DNA of 47,847 bases from an uncultured Flavobacteriales bacterium (lineage in GTDB: Bacteria; Bacteroidota; Bacteroidia; Flavobacteriales_D; Sanyastnellaceae): assembly GCA_913041135.1 (NCBI GenBank), contig CAJWIF010000006.1, positions 1 through 47,847 of the forward strand. Reading direction: 5' to 3'. Shown here piece by piece: positions 1 to 10,609 of this stretch. A program made the translations under genes and the position numbers. The notes below the pieces were generated by a model. That model saw only the letters and a program-made list of their open reading frames with translations. It searched no databases and had not been told where the DNA came from. The first letter of the stretch is position 1, and the number at the start of each line of letters is the position of its first letter.

Positions 1-1
1 C

Positions 2-1834
2 TTGTGCCGCGGGCTCAGCCGCATTCTCCAAAACCATACCGCCAGTGAATACCGCGAAATCTTACGGAGCGGTCGCAACGCTGGCCGCCGCAATGTTTTG
101 ATTGCGCGACGCGCTAATTATTTACAACAAAAGGCGTTGGTTGAGTTGCCTTTTGTTCGCCTCGGTCGCTTTAAAAGCGGTTTTACGTTTGCGCGCAACG
201 AAGTCCGAAGGAGACCCTTTGGGGACCTCGCAGGACGTACCGTAGGAATCGATCGAGAAGAAAATCGGGTTGGCCTCGAAGGAAGTTGGAACGAGTCTCT
301 TGCAGGAGTGACCGGCAAGCAATTGCAACGCCGCATTTCAGGAGGTGATTGGATGCCTGTTTCCGATGAATTCATCATCGAGCCACAAGCTGGACTCGAT
401 GTGATTTCAACCATCGATATGCACCTGCAAGATGTCGCCTCACGCGCACTTGAAAAGCAACTTTTGAATCACAATGCCGCTTGGGGCACCGCCATTCTCA
501 TGGAGGTGGCAACAGGGGAAATCCGAGCAATGGCCAATCTTACCAGAGACGGCGATGGCACCGGTGAAGAACCTCCTGTTTATTATGAGTCCTACAACCA
601 TGCGATTGGTACCGCTGTAGAACCGGGGTCAACCTTCAAGTTAGCCTCGCTCATGGCCGCGATGGAAGCGGGCGGAATTCAACCCGAAGATGAGATCGAC
701 ACTGGAAACGGTGTGGTGACCTTTCATGGCCGTAAAATGTCCGACTCCAACGCGGATGAAGGGGGAAATGGCATCATCGATTTGGAACAGGTATTCGCAC
801 TGAGTTCGAACGTTGGAACTGCACTCACCGTCAAAAAGGCATTCGACGACCGTCCACAAGTGTTCTTGGATGCCTTAGAGCGCATTGGCGTGAGCAACGC
901 CACAGGCGTGCTCTTGAATGGAGAGGCTCAGCCTCAAGTCTATAAAACGGCCGGTGACGACCTCTGGTCCAAGATTTCCTTGACCCAAATGGCCATTGGT
1001 TACGAGTTGACTCAGACGCCATTGCAAACATTGGCCCTGTTCAATGCGGTTGCCAACAACGGGGCGATGGTTCGGCCGCAGTTGGTTGAACGCACCGAAC
1101 ACAATGGACAAACTGTGACAGCGTTCGGCACAGAAGTCATTCGTAAAAAAATCTGTTCCTCCTCCACTTTAGAGACATGCCAGCAGATGATGCGCAGTGC
1201 AGCTGACCCCGATGGAAACGGCACGGCACAATACATTTTCGCGAAGAGTCCATACCGTGTTGCGGGCAAAACAGGCACCGCGCGCATTGCAGGGCCCAAT
1301 GGATATGACGGGCGGTACCGCGCATCCTTCGCTGGGTATTTTCCCGCAGAAAACCCTCGCTACTCCTGCATTGTTGTCATCGCTGACACCCGCAGCGGAG
1401 CGTATTACGGTTCCACCATTGCCTGTCCTGTTTTCAGAGACATTGCCAATAAAGTTTACGCGACAGACCCTACGTTCCACCACACCACGACGGGTCCACT
1501 GGCCAAAACACCTCATTTGCCCGGGTCAAAAGATGGAGCAAAACCCGACCTCATCGCATTGTATGATGCGTTGGAATTGCCCTACACAGCAACGGGGGAA
1601 TCAGATTGGGTTTCCGTTGAAACCGCTTCTGAACAGGCTGCATTAACTGAACGCTTCATCGAGCCCAACCACGTCCCTGATGTCCGCGGAATGGGATTAC
1701 GGGATGCCCTGTACCTCTTAGAAAATGCCGGTTTAAACGTACAAACCGATGGCGCAGGGACGGTTCGTCGCCAATCCATCAAACCCGGAACCGCACTCCG
1801 GGCTCGCCAAACCATCACCCTTGAACTCTCCTGA
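2..1834 (+). CDS. ftsI: Penicillin-binding protein 3 / FtsI-type transpeptidase with PASTA domain (5' truncated)
   Basis: Septal peptidoglycan D,D-transpeptidase, membrane anchored and acting in the periplasm. The reading frame is open from the first bases of the window, so the N-terminal cytoplasmic tail, the membrane helix and part of the dimerisation domain lie outside it. Visible in order (numbered from base 2): the end of the PBP dimer domain, then a transpeptidase domain with the catalytic STFK box (S210, K213), the SSN box (268-270) and the KTG box (K423). A single PASTA domain follows at about 555-610. PASTA-bearing FtsI is usual in Bacteroidota. The gene is followed 6 nt later by murE, as expected of a dcw operon. 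All three active-site motifs are intact, so the enzyme should be functional. Residue numbers will shift once the missing N-terminus is added. Confidence 0.95.
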   Translation: MCRGLSRILQNHTASEYREILRSGRNAGRRNVLIARRANYLQQKALVELPFVRLGRFKSGFTFARNEVRRRPFGDLAGRTVGIDREENRVGLEGSWNESLAGVTGKQLQRRISGGDWMPVSDEFIIEPQAGLDVISTIDMHLQDVASRALEKQLLNHNAAWGTAILMEVATGEIRAMANLTRDGDGTGEEPPVYYESYNHAIGTAVEPGSTFKLASLMAAMEAGGIQPEDEIDTGNGVVTFHGRKMSDSNADEGGNGIIDLEQVFALSSNVGTALTVKKAFDDRPQVFLDALERIGVSNATGVLLNGEAQPQVYKTAGDDLWSKISLTQMAIGYELTQTPLQTLALFNAVANNGAMVRPQLVERTEHNGQTVTAFGTEVIRKKICSSSTLETCQQMMRSAADPDGNGTAQYIFAKSPYRVAGKTGTARIAGPNGYDGRYRASFAGYFPAENPRYSCIVVIADTRSGAYYGSTIACPVFRDIANKVYATDPTFHHTTTGPLAKTPHLPGSKDGAKPDLIALYDALELPYTATGESDWVSVETASEQAALTERFIEPNHVPDVRGMGLRDALYLLENAGLNVQTDGAGTVRRQSIKPGTALRARQTITLELS

Positions 1835-1840
1835 TTTCTC

Positions 1841-3298
1841 ATGAAGCTATTGAAAGACATCCTTTACGGAACGCGGATTCAAGAAACCACTGGAAGCACC
1901 CATGTAGCCATCGAAGACGTTGCTTTTGATAGCCGTAAGGTCAAGGCGTTTAGCCTCTTTGTGGCCGTTCCCGGAACGAAAGTAGACGGACACGACTACA
2001 TCGACCAGGCCATCGAAAATGGCGCAATCGCAATCGTAGCAGAGCGGTTACCTGAAGAAAAAAAGGACGGAATTGCCTACATCCGAGTTCACGATGCAGC
2101 TGCGTCGCTCGGCCCCATTGCAGCAAGTTATTACGATCATCCGAGCGCCTCTATGAAGGTCATCGCCGTGACCGGAACCAACGGAAAGACGACCACCGTA
2201 AGCTTATTGTACCAGCTTTTCCGTTCGATGGGACGAAAAACAGGGATGTTCAGCACCGTGGAGAACCGCATTCTGGACCAAACCATTCCGGCAACGCACA
2301 CCACCCCCGACGCCCTGCAAATGCAGCGACTTTTCAGGGACATGGCGGATGCTGGTTGCCGCTATGTCTTCATGGAAGCAAGCTCTCATAGCATCCACCA
2401 GTACCGCTTGGCAGGCACGCAACTGTCAGGAGCTGTATTCACCAACATCACACACGAGCACCTCGATTACCACGGAAATTTCAATGGCTACATCCAAGCA
2501 AAAAAAGGCTTGTTTGACCAACTCAACAGCGAAGCGTTTGCACTCTACAACCACGACGACCCCCACGGAATGGACATGGTCCATGACACCAAGGGGCGGA
2601 TTGTGGATTATGCACTTATCTCCATGGCTGATTACCGTGGACGTATCGTTGAAAATCAACTCAACGGATTGCACTTGAATCTTGCCGGCCACGATGTGTA
2701 CTCCCGGTTGATTGGAGGCTTCAATGCCTACAACTTACTCGCTGTGTATGCCGTGACGCAAGAACTCGGAATGGAAACCCTGGAAGTGCTGACCCACCTC
2801 TCCATGTTGAAGCCTCCTGCAGGCCGTTTTGAACAAGTCGCGGCACCGATCGGCGTGACCGCAGTGGTGGATTTTGCGCATACGCCAGACGCCTTAGACA
2901 ATGTACTGAAAACCATCGATTCATTCCGTACCGGTAAAACGCAAGTGATTACTGTAGTTGGGTGCGGAGGTGATCGCGACCCGAGCAAGCGTCCGGTCAT
3001 GGCGCAAGTCGCTACCAAATGGAGCGATCGCGTCTTCCTCACTTCTGACAACCCACGGAGTGAGGAGCCCGACGATATTATTGAAGAAATGCGCCAAGGA
3101 CTCGACCCTATTGACGCACGAAAATGCATTGCCATCGCAAACCGCCGTGAAGCCATCCGCATGGCGGCTCAATTGACTGAGAGCGGAGACATCCTCCTCG
3201 TTGCTGGAAAAGGGCATGAAACCTACCAGGAAATTCAGGGCATACGCCATGAGTTTGATGACCGTGTTGAACTCTTAAACGCATTCAATCCCGCCTGA
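1841..3298 (+). CDS. murE: UDP-MurNAc-L-Ala-D-Glu:meso-diaminopimelate ligase MurE
   Basis: Cytoplasmic Mur ligase adding the third residue of the peptidoglycan stem peptide with ATP. The protein is 485 aa, normal for the family. It has an N-terminal UDP-substrate domain, a central ATPase domain with the P-loop GTNGKTTT (K116), and a C-terminal ligand-binding domain. The DNPR motif (403-406) is the signature of ligases that select meso-diaminopimelate and not lysine, so the organism should have DAP-type peptidoglycan. The TGA stop shares its A with the ATG of mraY (TGATG), indicating translational coupling. Confidence 0.97.
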   Translation: MKLLKDILYGTRIQETTGSTHVAIEDVAFDSRKVKAFSLFVAVPGTKVDGHDYIDQAIENGAIAIVAERLPEEKKDGIAYIRVHDAAASLGPIAASYYDHPSASMKVIAVTGTNGKTTTVSLLYQLFRSMGRKTGMFSTVENRILDQTIPATHTTPDALQMQRLFRDMADAGCRYVFMEASSHSIHQYRLAGTQLSGAVFTNITHEHLDYHGNFNGYIQAKKGLFDQLNSEAFALYNHDDPHGMDMVHDTKGRIVDYALISMADYRGRIVENQLNGLHLNLAGHDVYSRLIGGFNAYNLLAVYAVTQELGMETLEVLTHLSMLKPPAGRFEQVAAPIGVTAVVDFAHTPDALDNVLKTIDSFRTGKTQVITVVGCGGDRDPSKRPVMAQVATKWSDRVFLTSDNPRSEEPDDIIEEMRQGLDPIDARKCIAIANRREAIRMAAQLTESGDILLVAGKGHETYQEIQGIRHEFDDRVELLNAFNPA

Positions 3299-4566
3299 TG
3301 CTCTATCATCTCTTTACATACCTCGATCAACTGTGGGGCTTGCCTGGAGCCGGCTTGTTCCAGTTCATCTCGTTCCGTGCCGCTTTGAGTTTGATGACAT
3401 CCCTGGTGATCGGCATCTTATTCGGCAAACGCATTATTGAATGGCTGCAAATGCAGCAGGTTGGAGAAATTGTTCGGGACCTCGGTTTAGAAGGCCAGAT
3501 GAATAAGCAAGGGACTCCAACGATGGGCGGCTTGATCATTCTTGCGGCCATCATCATTCCGACGCTCTTATTCGCAGATTTATGCAACATCTACACCCAA
3601 ATGATGCTGCTCGTGACGGTTTGGTTGGGTGCCATTGGTTTTCTCGATGACTACATCAAGGTATTCAAGAAAAACAAAGATGGTCTGGCGGGTCGTTTCA
3701 AAATCATTGGTCAGGTTGGTGTTGGCTTAATCGTTGGTGCCATCATGTGGTGGCATCCGGATGTGACCATTAAAGATCCAGCCGATCGACAGTTTGTTGG
3801 AGAGACCATAGAAATGACGGCTATCGATGGCCAGACGTTCGCCGTATTCGACCCTCAAGGCGGGCAAACAATTTGGGAGGCCAAGAAATCCTCTCAAACA
3901 ACGGTTCCTTTCATTAAAGACAACAACTTCGATTACGCTTGGCTCGTCGAGTGGATGGGACCGAATGCCATCGGATGGGGATGGATCGTCTTCATACCCA
4001 TGGTGATTTTGATTGTCACGGCGGTCTCCAACGGAGCCAACTTGACCGATGGCATCGATGGCCTTGCGACAGGAACAAGCGCCATCATCGGGCTCGGGCT
4101 CGCTGTGCTTGCTTACGTCAGTTCCAATGTGGTTATCGCCGACTATCTCAACATCGTTTACATCCCATTGTCTGAAGAACTCGTGGTCTTCATCGCTGCA
4201 TTTGTTGGAGGTTGCATCGCATTCCTGTGGTACAATGCCTATCCAGCACAAGTTTTCATGGGAGACACTGGAAGCTTGGCATTGGGCGGAATCATCGCTG
4301 CATTCGCTATTGCCATCCGGAAAGAATTGCTCCTGCCGATTCTATGCGGCATTTTCCTCATCGAAAATCTCTCCGTGGTCATGCAGGTAGCGTGGTTTCG
4401 ACACACACGGAAAAAATATGGCGAAGGAAGACGAGTTTTTCTCATGGCACCGCTTCATCACCACTACCAGAAGCTCAACATACCCGAATCCAAGATCACC
4501 GCGCGCTTCTGGATTGTCGGCATTCTATTGGCCGTGATCACCATTGTTACACTCAAAGTCCGCTAA
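3298..4566 (+). CDS. mraY: Phospho-N-acetylmuramoyl-pentapeptide-transferase MraY
   Basis: Polytopic membrane enzyme transferring phospho-MurNAc-pentapeptide from UDP to undecaprenyl phosphate, giving lipid I. Family signatures are visible: the KQGTPTMGG segment near the N-terminus, the LDDYIKV segment with the DD pair at 117-118, the [10 protein letters not shown] segment (N248 to D254 region), the FMGDTGS segment and the C-terminal APLHHHYQ segment. At 422 aa it is about 60 residues longer than the E. coli enzyme. The extra length is a hydrophilic insertion at about 155-220 between membrane helices, a feature I associate with Bacteroidota MraY. It starts on the overlapping A of the murE stop. 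Confidence 0.97.
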   Translation: MLYHLFTYLDQLWGLPGAGLFQFISFRAALSLMTSLVIGILFGKRIIEWLQMQQVGEIVRDLGLEGQMNKQGTPTMGGLIILAAIIIPTLLFADLCNIYTQMMLLVTVWLGAIGFLDDYIKVFKKNKDGLAGRFKIIGQVGVGLIVGAIMWWHPDVTIKDPADRQFVGETIEMTAIDGQTFAVFDPQGGQTIWEAKKSSQTTVPFIKDNNFDYAWLVEWMGPNAIGWGWIVFIPMVILIVTAVSNGANLTDGIDGLATGTSAIIGLGLAVLAYVSSNVVIADYLNIVYIPLSEELVVFIAAFVGGCIAFLWYNAYPAQVFMGDTGSLALGGIIAAFAIAIRKELLLPILCGIFLIENLSVVMQVAWFRHTRKKYGEGRRVFLMAPLHHHYQKLNIPESKITARFWIVGILLAVITIVTLKVR

Positions 4567-4572
4567 TTCATC

Positions 4573-6009
4573 ATGGCATCAGCACGACTACCCATTCTTG
4601 GAGCAGGTGAAAGCGGCGTCGGAGCTGCCCGACTCGCGCTGCTCAACGGTTTTCAACCGTGGGTAAGCGACGCAGGAGAAGGGGTGCTCGCCATGCGAAA
4701 AGAATTGGATAAGCACGGCATTGACAATGAATTCAATGGCCATTCAAACGATGCCATTTTAGACGCAGCAAAAGCGTTGGGCTGGGTTATCAAAAGCCCT
4801 GGAATTCCGGAAACTACTCCACTCATTGAACACCTTCGTTCAGAGGGAATCGATGTCATCAGTGAAATCGAATTCTCCAGCAGGCATGCTCAAAAGGAGA
4901 ATGAGCAGGTTATCGCCATCACGGGCGCCAACGGAAAAACAACGACGACTTCTCTGGTGGCCGCGCTCTTGAAAGATGCCGGAAAAGAAGTTGCATGCGT
5001 AGGAAATATTGGTAAAAGCTGGGCTCGCGATCTGGCCGAGCGCGATCAGCCGGCAGCATACCAGGTGGTCGAGGTCAGCAGTTTTCAACTTGATGGCGTC
5101 ACCTCCTTTCGTCCAAACATTGCCATCCTGCTCAACATCACGCCAGACCATCTCGATCGGTATGAAGATGATATCGCCCACTATGCCGATGCCAAATGGC
5201 GCATCACCGCTCACCAAACCAAGGAAGACATCTTGGTCATCAATGCCGAAGACGACTTGTCCATGGAGCGCTGGAAATCTTCAGCAAAAAATCACGGCAC
5301 GCAAGCTCGCGTCGTTGCCGTGTCAACTAGAAAAAACCTCAATGCCCTGCGAAAAAGTCTGAACAAACAAGGATTACATCCTTGGGCAGTCGCAGGAGTA
5401 GATCAGAGCAAACGACCAGAACGATTCACGATTCATATACCTCAACAAAAACCATTTACCATGACCATCCAAGAATTGGCATTGCAGGGAAAACACAACC
5501 TGTACAATAGCATGGCCGCAAGCGTCGCGGCACGAGTTCTCGACTTGCGTAGCGAAGGCATCCGAGAGAGCCTCTCTCAATTTGACGCCATAGAACACCG
5601 CATGGAGTTCGTGAAAGAAGTGAACCAAATCAAATTTATCAACGATTCCAAAGCCACGAATGTGAACAGTGCTTGGTTCGCCCTTGAGAGCATGCGCGGT
5701 CCCGTCATTTGGATTGCGGGAGGTGTCGACAAAGGCAACGATTACAGTTCACTCCTCCATTTGGTATCGAGCAAGGTGGATCATTTGATCTGCTTGGGCA
5801 AGAAGAACGAAACACTACTCGCCACATTTGGAGATCGCGTTGAAACCACACACGAAGTTGAGGATGCCAATGCTGCCGTTCAGCTGGCATATGATTTGGG
5901 AATGCCCGGACACAGTGTATTGCTCTCGCCTGCTTGTGCTAGTTTCGACTTGTTCGGATCGTATGAAGAGCGCGGACATGCGTTCAAAGCTGCTGTTAGG
6001 GGTCTCTAA
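4573..6009 (+). CDS. murD: UDP-N-acetylmuramoylalanine--D-glutamate ligase MurD
   Basis: Cytoplasmic ATP-dependent ligase adding D-glutamate to UDP-MurNAc-L-alanine. The 478 aa product has a Rossmann-like N-terminal domain with the glycine-rich GAGESG segment near residue 10, an ATPase domain with the P-loop GANGKTTTT (K122), and a C-terminal domain with the NDSKATN segment and the SPACASFD segment typical of MurD. It starts 6 nt after mraY and is followed 2 nt later by ftsW, so it is almost certainly cotranscribed with them. No unusual residues were seen. Confidence 0.96.
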   Translation: MASARLPILGAGESGVGAARLALLNGFQPWVSDAGEGVLAMRKELDKHGIDNEFNGHSNDAILDAAKALGWVIKSPGIPETTPLIEHLRSEGIDVISEIEFSSRHAQKENEQVIAITGANGKTTTTSLVAALLKDAGKEVACVGNIGKSWARDLAERDQPAAYQVVEVSSFQLDGVTSFRPNIAILLNITPDHLDRYEDDIAHYADAKWRITAHQTKEDILVINAEDDLSMERWKSSAKNHGTQARVVAVSTRKNLNALRKSLNKQGLHPWAVAGVDQSKRPERFTIHIPQQKPFTMTIQELALQGKHNLYNSMAASVAARVLDLRSEGIRESLSQFDAIEHRMEFVKEVNQIKFINDSKATNVNSAWFALESMRGPVIWIAGGVDKGNDYSSLLHLVSSKVDHLICLGKKNETLLATFGDRVETTHEVEDANAAVQLAYDLGMPGHSVLLSPACASFDLFGSYEERGHAFKAAVRGL

Positions 6010-6011
6010 AC

Positions 6012-7307
6012 ATGGGGCTTCTTTCGCATGAACAAGCCGCTTCAGGCGGCAACTCGACACTGCACAAACGCATCGGCGCTTGGCTCGAAGGAGACAAGGT
6101 CATTTGGATGGTCACCTTGATCCTCAGCTTGTGTTCGCTGCTAGCAGTCTACAGTGCCATATCGTCTTTGGCTTACAAAACCGATGGCAGTTCATTGCGT
6201 TTCCTATTCAAGCAGGGAGTCATGCTCAGCATTGGCTGGGGCGTCATGTTGCTCACGCACAAAGTGAATTTTCGCTATTTCTCAAGGATATCGCAAGTTC
6301 TCATTTGGGTGGCGGGCATCTTGTTGATTTTAACCCTCATTTTCGGAGCCGACATCAACGAAGCCAAACGGTGGCTGAAGATTCCCTTTGTGGGATTGAC
6401 TCTTCAGACTTCTGATTTCGCAAAGGTTGTTTTGGTCACATTCGTGGCAAGAGAGTTGACACAGCGGCGCATGCAATTGCATGATTTCAGAAACGGCGTC
6501 ATGCCCATACTCATACCTATCGGGGTCATCTGCGGGTTGATACTGCCCGCTGACTTTTCTACGGCCGCGATGCTCGCCATCGTCTGCGTCGGCATGCTCT
6601 TTATTGGCGGAACTCCATGGAGACACCTGTTCCGGATTGCCGGATTTGGAGTCATTGCCTTGGTCGTTTTGTATGGAGTTGGAAAAACGGCTCCCGAAGT
6701 CTTGCCTCGTTTTGGAACTTGGGCTGGTCGGATTGAGCGCTTCGCAGGAATTGACAAAGCAGCCGAAGGCGACGCCTTGGATTATCAGATTGAATTGGCT
6801 CAAGTCGCCATCAACCGAGGAGGTTTGCTGCCGCATGGACCTGGAACAGGAACCTCGCGCAATTTCCTTCCCCACCCTTATTCTGACATGATCTACGCCT
6901 TCATTATTGAGGAATGGGGTGCGATCATGGGCGGTTTAGGACTGGTTATGCTCTACTTAATCCTCCTTTTTAGAACAATCCGGATATCCACGCGATGTCC
7001 GAGGCATTTTGGAGGATTGCTCGCTATGGGGCTTGGGATTCTCCTTGTTTTTCAAGCCATGATCAATATGGCCGTTGCCGTGAGGCTCTTCCCCACTACA
7101 GGACAACCCCTGCCTTTAGTCTCATACGGAGGAACCTCCATGGTCTTTACATGCTTGGCGATTGGAATGATTTTAGCGGTGAGTCGATCGGTCACCGATC
7201 CAAAAGGCTGGGAAAAAACCAGTGATGCTTTGGACGCCCGTGATCATGAGCGTGGCACGGGCAATCGTTTTATTGAATCCGAAAACTCCACCACCAGTGA
7301 GCACTAA
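6012..7307 (+). CDS. ftsW: SEDS-family peptidoglycan glycosyltransferase FtsW
   Basis: Integral membrane lipid II polymerase of the divisome, paired with the FtsI-type transpeptidase encoded at the start of the window. The 431 aa protein has around ten hydrophobic segments spread along its length, beginning after a short hydrophilic N-terminus. The SEDS signature near the C-terminus is clear (LPLVSYGGTSM), as is the periplasmic segment GGLLPHGPGTG. The position between murD and murG is the usual one for ftsW, as opposed to its elongation paralogue rodA. The last 11 nt overlap the likely GTG start of murG. Confidence 0.95.
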   Translation: MGLLSHEQAASGGNSTLHKRIGAWLEGDKVIWMVTLILSLCSLLAVYSAISSLAYKTDGSSLRFLFKQGVMLSIGWGVMLLTHKVNFRYFSRISQVLIWVAGILLILTLIFGADINEAKRWLKIPFVGLTLQTSDFAKVVLVTFVARELTQRRMQLHDFRNGVMPILIPIGVICGLILPADFSTAAMLAIVCVGMLFIGGTPWRHLFRIAGFGVIALVVLYGVGKTAPEVLPRFGTWAGRIERFAGIDKAAEGDALDYQIELAQVAINRGGLLPHGPGTGTSRNFLPHPYSDMIYAFIIEEWGAIMGGLGLVMLYLILLFRTIRISTRCPRHFGGLLAMGLGILLVFQAMINMAVAVRLFPTTGQPLPLVSYGGTSMVFTCLAIGMILAVSRSVTDPKGWEKTSDALDARDHERGTGNRFIESENSTTSEH

Positions 7308-8442
7308 CACATCACTACAACGGGTGGTTATTTCCGGAGGCGGAACCGGGGGACACATTCACCCGGCACTTGCCATTGCCGATGAAATTATCCGGAGACA
7401 TCCCCAATGTGACATTCAATTCGTGGGGGCCATTGGACGGATGGAGATGGAAAAGGTCCCGCATGCCGGCTACCCCATCACCGGATTATGGATTACAGGG
7501 ATCGATCGAAACTGGAAAAGTCTGCGTAACCTGCTCTTTCCATTTAAATTAATCCACAGCCTCATTCACGCCAACCGCTTAATTCGCAAGTGGAAGCCCC
7601 AAATCGCAATCGGTGTCGGAGGGTTTGCCAGTGGGCCTTTGCTTCAAAGAGCCTCAGTCAAGAAAATCCCCACCCTCATTCAGGAACAAAATTCTTTTCC
7701 GGGAATCACCAATCGAATCCTTGCCAAAAGAGTCGACCGCATTTGCGCAGGGTTTCCAGGACTCGATCGTTGGTTTCCCGCAGACCGCATCGTTGAAACT
7801 GGCAACCCATTGCGGGAGCGTGTTGCGGCTCTGGCGAATACCATGGAAGACGAGGAACTGAACCGAGCACGCCTCCATTTTGGATTCGACGACGATCGTC
7901 CATTGGTCTTTGTCATGGGCGGGAGTTTGGGTGCTCTTTCCATGAACAAAGCGGTGCAACACCTGTGCGAAGAACACGCCAACGGCCTGCCTTTTAATGT
8001 CCTCTGGCAATGCGGCGGACGTTACGAAACCACCTGCAAAGCGTGGTTGGAATCACATACAACTGCGGCCTCCGACCAGATTCGCTGCCATGGATTCATT
8101 GACCGCATGGATTGGGCCTATGCAGCCGCTGACGTGATCGCAAGCCGAGCTGGCGCCATGTCCATTGCCGAACTCGCGTTGGTAGGAAAGCCCACTATTT
8201 TGGTGCCCTCTCCATTTGTCGCTGAAGACCATCAAACCCGCAATGCGGAATCCCTCAGTGAACGTGGGGGAGCCATTTTACTCAAGGACCAACATGTAGT
8301 GGAACAATTGGGAGATGCTTTAAAAAACCTGCTTGAAGACACGGAAAAAAGCCAGTTGATGTCAAAGTCAATACAACAATCTGCTCGACCAGATGCCGCG
8401 GCTCGTGTTGTGGATGCCATTGAATCACTCATTGAGTTGTGA
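7297..8442 (+). CDS. murG: Lipid II synthase: UDP-GlcNAc transferase MurG
   Basis: Peripheral membrane GT-B glycosyltransferase converting lipid I to lipid II. The N-terminal glycine loop ISGGGTGGH and the conserved ALVGKPTILVPSP segment of the UDP-GlcNAc site are present. I chose the GTG at 7297, giving 381 aa with nine residues ahead of VVISGGG, which is the normal spacing in the family. It overlaps ftsW by 11 nt. The frame is open further upstream, to an ATG at 7222, but that start would add 25 atypical residues and an 86 nt overlap. No Shine-Dalgarno site separates the two choices. Confidence 0.94.
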   Translation: MSTNTSLQRVVISGGGTGGHIHPALAIADEIIRRHPQCDIQFVGAIGRMEMEKVPHAGYPITGLWITGIDRNWKSLRNLLFPFKLIHSLIHANRLIRKWKPQIAIGVGGFASGPLLQRASVKKIPTLIQEQNSFPGITNRILAKRVDRICAGFPGLDRWFPADRIVETGNPLRERVAALANTMEDEELNRARLHFGFDDDRPLVFVMGGSLGALSMNKAVQHLCEEHANGLPFNVLWQCGGRYETTCKAWLESHTTAASDQIRCHGFIDRMDWAYAAADVIASRAGAMSIAELALVGKPTILVPSPFVAEDHQTRNAESLSERGGAILLKDQHVVEQLGDALKNLLEDTEKSQLMSKSIQQSARPDAAARVVDAIESLIEL

Positions 8443-8451
8443 GTTTTTGCT

Positions 8452-9867
8452 ATGCAATTGAATTCCATTTCCACCGCGTATTTCATCGGCATTGGAGGCA
8501 TAGGAATGAGTGCTCTCGCACGCTACTTAAATCGCAAACATGCGATCCGTGTTGCAGGATATGATCGCGTTCATTCGGATATAACCGCTGCTTTGGAAGC
8601 CGAAGGCATTGAAGTCTACTACAATCAGAACTTGGTGCCTGAAGACATCGCCTCGCTCCCTCCAGCATCCATTTTAGTGATCCGCACGCCCGCAGTTTCC
8701 TTGGACCACCCTCATCACCAAACTTTTGAGGAGCGGGGAGTCCGTATCATCAAGCGCAGCGAACTGCTCGGGCACATTGCACAGGAAACCCCCACTCTAG
8801 CCGTTGCTGGCACCCATGGGAAAACCACAACAACAGCCATGCTCGCCCACTTGTTGGACGGCTGTCCCGGTAAATGCAATGCCTTTCTCGGGGGAGTTGC
8901 CACGGGGATTGAGTCCAATCTTTACCTGAATGACGGCGCTCCTTGGACCGTTGTAGAGGCGGACGAGTTTGACCGCAGTTTTCTCCATCTACACCCCGAA
9001 CATGCCGTGATCACCAGCTTGGACCCTGACCACCTCGATGTGTATGGCAGCGAAAAAGCCTTCCAAGAGGCCTTTCTCTCGTTCTCCCGCCAAGTCAGTC
9101 AAGGATGTCTGATTCATGCTGACGTCGATTGGGTTGGCGAAGAAAATGAACGCTACGGCATTGCTTCCAACCGCAAAGACTCCGAACACTGGACCTATGC
9201 TGCAGTGGCTCCTCGTGTCCACAAAGGTGTCTGGACGGCAGACGTCAAATTGGGCTCTGAATGGATGGAAGGCGTGACCTTTCCAATGCCCGGACTTCAC
9301 AACGTATCCAATGCCTTGGCCGCACTTGCTTTGGCACATCGAGCAGGCGCTCCGATGCACATTTGCTTGCAACGACTAAGAACGTTCAAAGGCATCAACC
9401 GGCGATTCACCTACCACATTCGAGAAGAATTTGGCGTGTACATCGATGATTACGCTCACCATCCTTCAGAATTGAATGCGGCCATTGAAGCTGCCCGAGC
9501 GCAGCATCCAGGCAAAGAAATAACGGGCATTTTTCAACCCCATCTTTATAGCAGAACACGCGATCATCTTGTCGATTTTGGAGCTGTTTTGAGTCAACTG
9601 GATCGCGTCATTTTACTTCCGATTTATGCGGCAAGGGAAAAGCCCATTCCGGGAATCGATTCACAAACGCTGTTTGAAAACATCCCGAACCCCACCAAAC
9701 ATCTCATCGATTCCGAACGGATATTCGATTGCTTGAAAGCGCATCCACCTGAAGTGCTGATGACATTGGGAGCCGGAGACATCGACCGGAGTGTAATCCC
9801 AGTGAAACAGTGGCTTCTGGAGGATGGAAATCGATTCAAAAAAATAAAGACAACGCCCTCTCCATGA
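8452..9867 (+). CDS. murC: UDP-N-acetylmuramate--L-alanine ligase MurC
   Basis: First Mur ligase, adding L-alanine to UDP-MurNAc in the cytoplasm. The protein is 471 aa. It has the N-terminal IGIGGIGMSALAR nucleotide-sugar loop, the P-loop GTHGKTTTT (K124), the EADEFDRSF segment and the DDYAHHPSE segment characteristic of MurC. The start at 8452 lies 9 nt after murG. The TGA stop overlaps the chosen ftsQ ATG (ATGA), so ftsQ translation is probably coupled to it. No ddl gene follows; D-Ala-D-Ala ligase must be encoded elsewhere. Confidence 0.96.
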   Translation: MQLNSISTAYFIGIGGIGMSALARYLNRKHAIRVAGYDRVHSDITAALEAEGIEVYYNQNLVPEDIASLPPASILVIRTPAVSLDHPHHQTFEERGVRIIKRSELLGHIAQETPTLAVAGTHGKTTTTAMLAHLLDGCPGKCNAFLGGVATGIESNLYLNDGAPWTVVEADEFDRSFLHLHPEHAVITSLDPDHLDVYGSEKAFQEAFLSFSRQVSQGCLIHADVDWVGEENERYGIASNRKDSEHWTYAAVAPRVHKGVWTADVKLGSEWMEGVTFPMPGLHNVSNALAALALAHRAGAPMHICLQRLRTFKGINRRFTYHIREEFGVYIDDYAHHPSELNAAIEAARAQHPGKEITGIFQPHLYSRTRDHLVDFGAVLSQLDRVILLPIYAAREKPIPGIDSQTLFENIPNPTKHLIDSERIFDCLKAHPPEVLMTLGAGDIDRSVIPVKQWLLEDGNRFKKIKTTPSP

Positions 9868-10595
9868 TTCAACGCCTCCTGCCCATCGCCATGTCCATCC
9901 TCCTCTTGGGGACTACCGGAACATTGGTTGGGTTTGCGTTGCACGCGGAGAAGGAAGTGACCTACCTCGGATTGGATGTGGATGTGGATGAGATCAAAGG
10001 CATGTTCTTTGTCGATGTTGCAGGTGTCCGTGATGCCATCCTTGCACAAGACAGCATCCAAGGATCTTGGATTGAATCCGTATCACTCCAGCAAGTGGAC
10101 GCATGGGTTCACTCCATTCCAGCAGTCGATCACGTAGAGGTCTATCCCGGTCTCGACCGGATTTTACACGTACGTGTTTCACAAAAAGAACCGGTCGCGC
10201 GGTTGCACACCGGTCCAGACGAACCTGATGTGTACATAGACACCGAAGGAGACGCCCTCCCCTTGTCTCCGTACTTCACTGCACGGGTGCCCATCATCCA
10301 TGCACAATCCTTGGAACACGCATCCGTCGCGTTCTCCTTGATTCAGTCAACCTGCCAAGATCCCCTGTGGTCCGCCTTCATTGACCAAGTGCAAGTCACC
10401 GACAACGGAGGGTTGGAAATCATCCCTCGGATTGGAGGAGCCCGCATTGCCTTGGGCGATACCTCCCAACTCGATTCAAAATTGAACAATCTATTGACCT
10501 TCTACCGGGAGCAAATCCGTAGAGGCAATTTGAACGAATACCAACGCATCAACTTGGCCTTTGCAGGCCAGGTAGTGGCTCAACGCTATTATTAA
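9864..10595 (+). CDS. ftsQ: Cell division protein FtsQ/DivIB
   Basis: Bitopic inner-membrane divisome protein with a periplasmic POTRA-like domain. I chose the ATG at 9864, which overlaps the murC stop as ATGA. It gives 243 aa with a very short cytoplasmic tail, one hydrophobic helix at about 5-25 and a periplasmic domain. The frame is open back to 9810, but that would add 18 residues and a 58 nt overlap. Sequence conservation in this family is low, so the call rests on size, single-helix topology and position between murC and ftsA. Confidence 0.85.
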   Translation: MIQRLLPIAMSILLLGTTGTLVGFALHAEKEVTYLGLDVDVDEIKGMFFVDVAGVRDAILAQDSIQGSWIESVSLQQVDAWVHSIPAVDHVEVYPGLDRILHVRVSQKEPVARLHTGPDEPDVYIDTEGDALPLSPYFTARVPIIHAQSLEHASVAFSLIQSTCQDPLWSAFIDQVQVTDNGGLEIIPRIGGARIALGDTSQLDSKLNNLLTFYREQIRRGNLNEYQRINLAFAGQVVAQRYY

Positions 10596-10609
10596 GTCAA
10601 CGCAATACA

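Noticed and set aside
340-355. Perfect Shine-Dalgarno (AGGAGGTGATT) with an in-frame ATG at 353 inside ftsI
   Set aside because: An internal start would remove much of the dimer domain. The sequence encodes conserved PBP residues, and this phylum rarely uses such sites.
3727-4251. 174-codon minus-strand frame opposite mraY
   Set aside because: It is the mirror of a conserved membrane-protein gene; no signal, motif or family resemblance.
7222-7296. Longer murG start at an upstream ATG
   Set aside because: It adds 25 residues absent from the family and overlaps ftsW by 86 nt; the GTG at 7297 gives the normal N-terminus.
9810-9863. Longer ftsQ start
   Set aside because: It overlaps murC by 58 nt. 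The ATG at 9864 forms an ATGA overlap and yields a typical short cytoplasmic tail.
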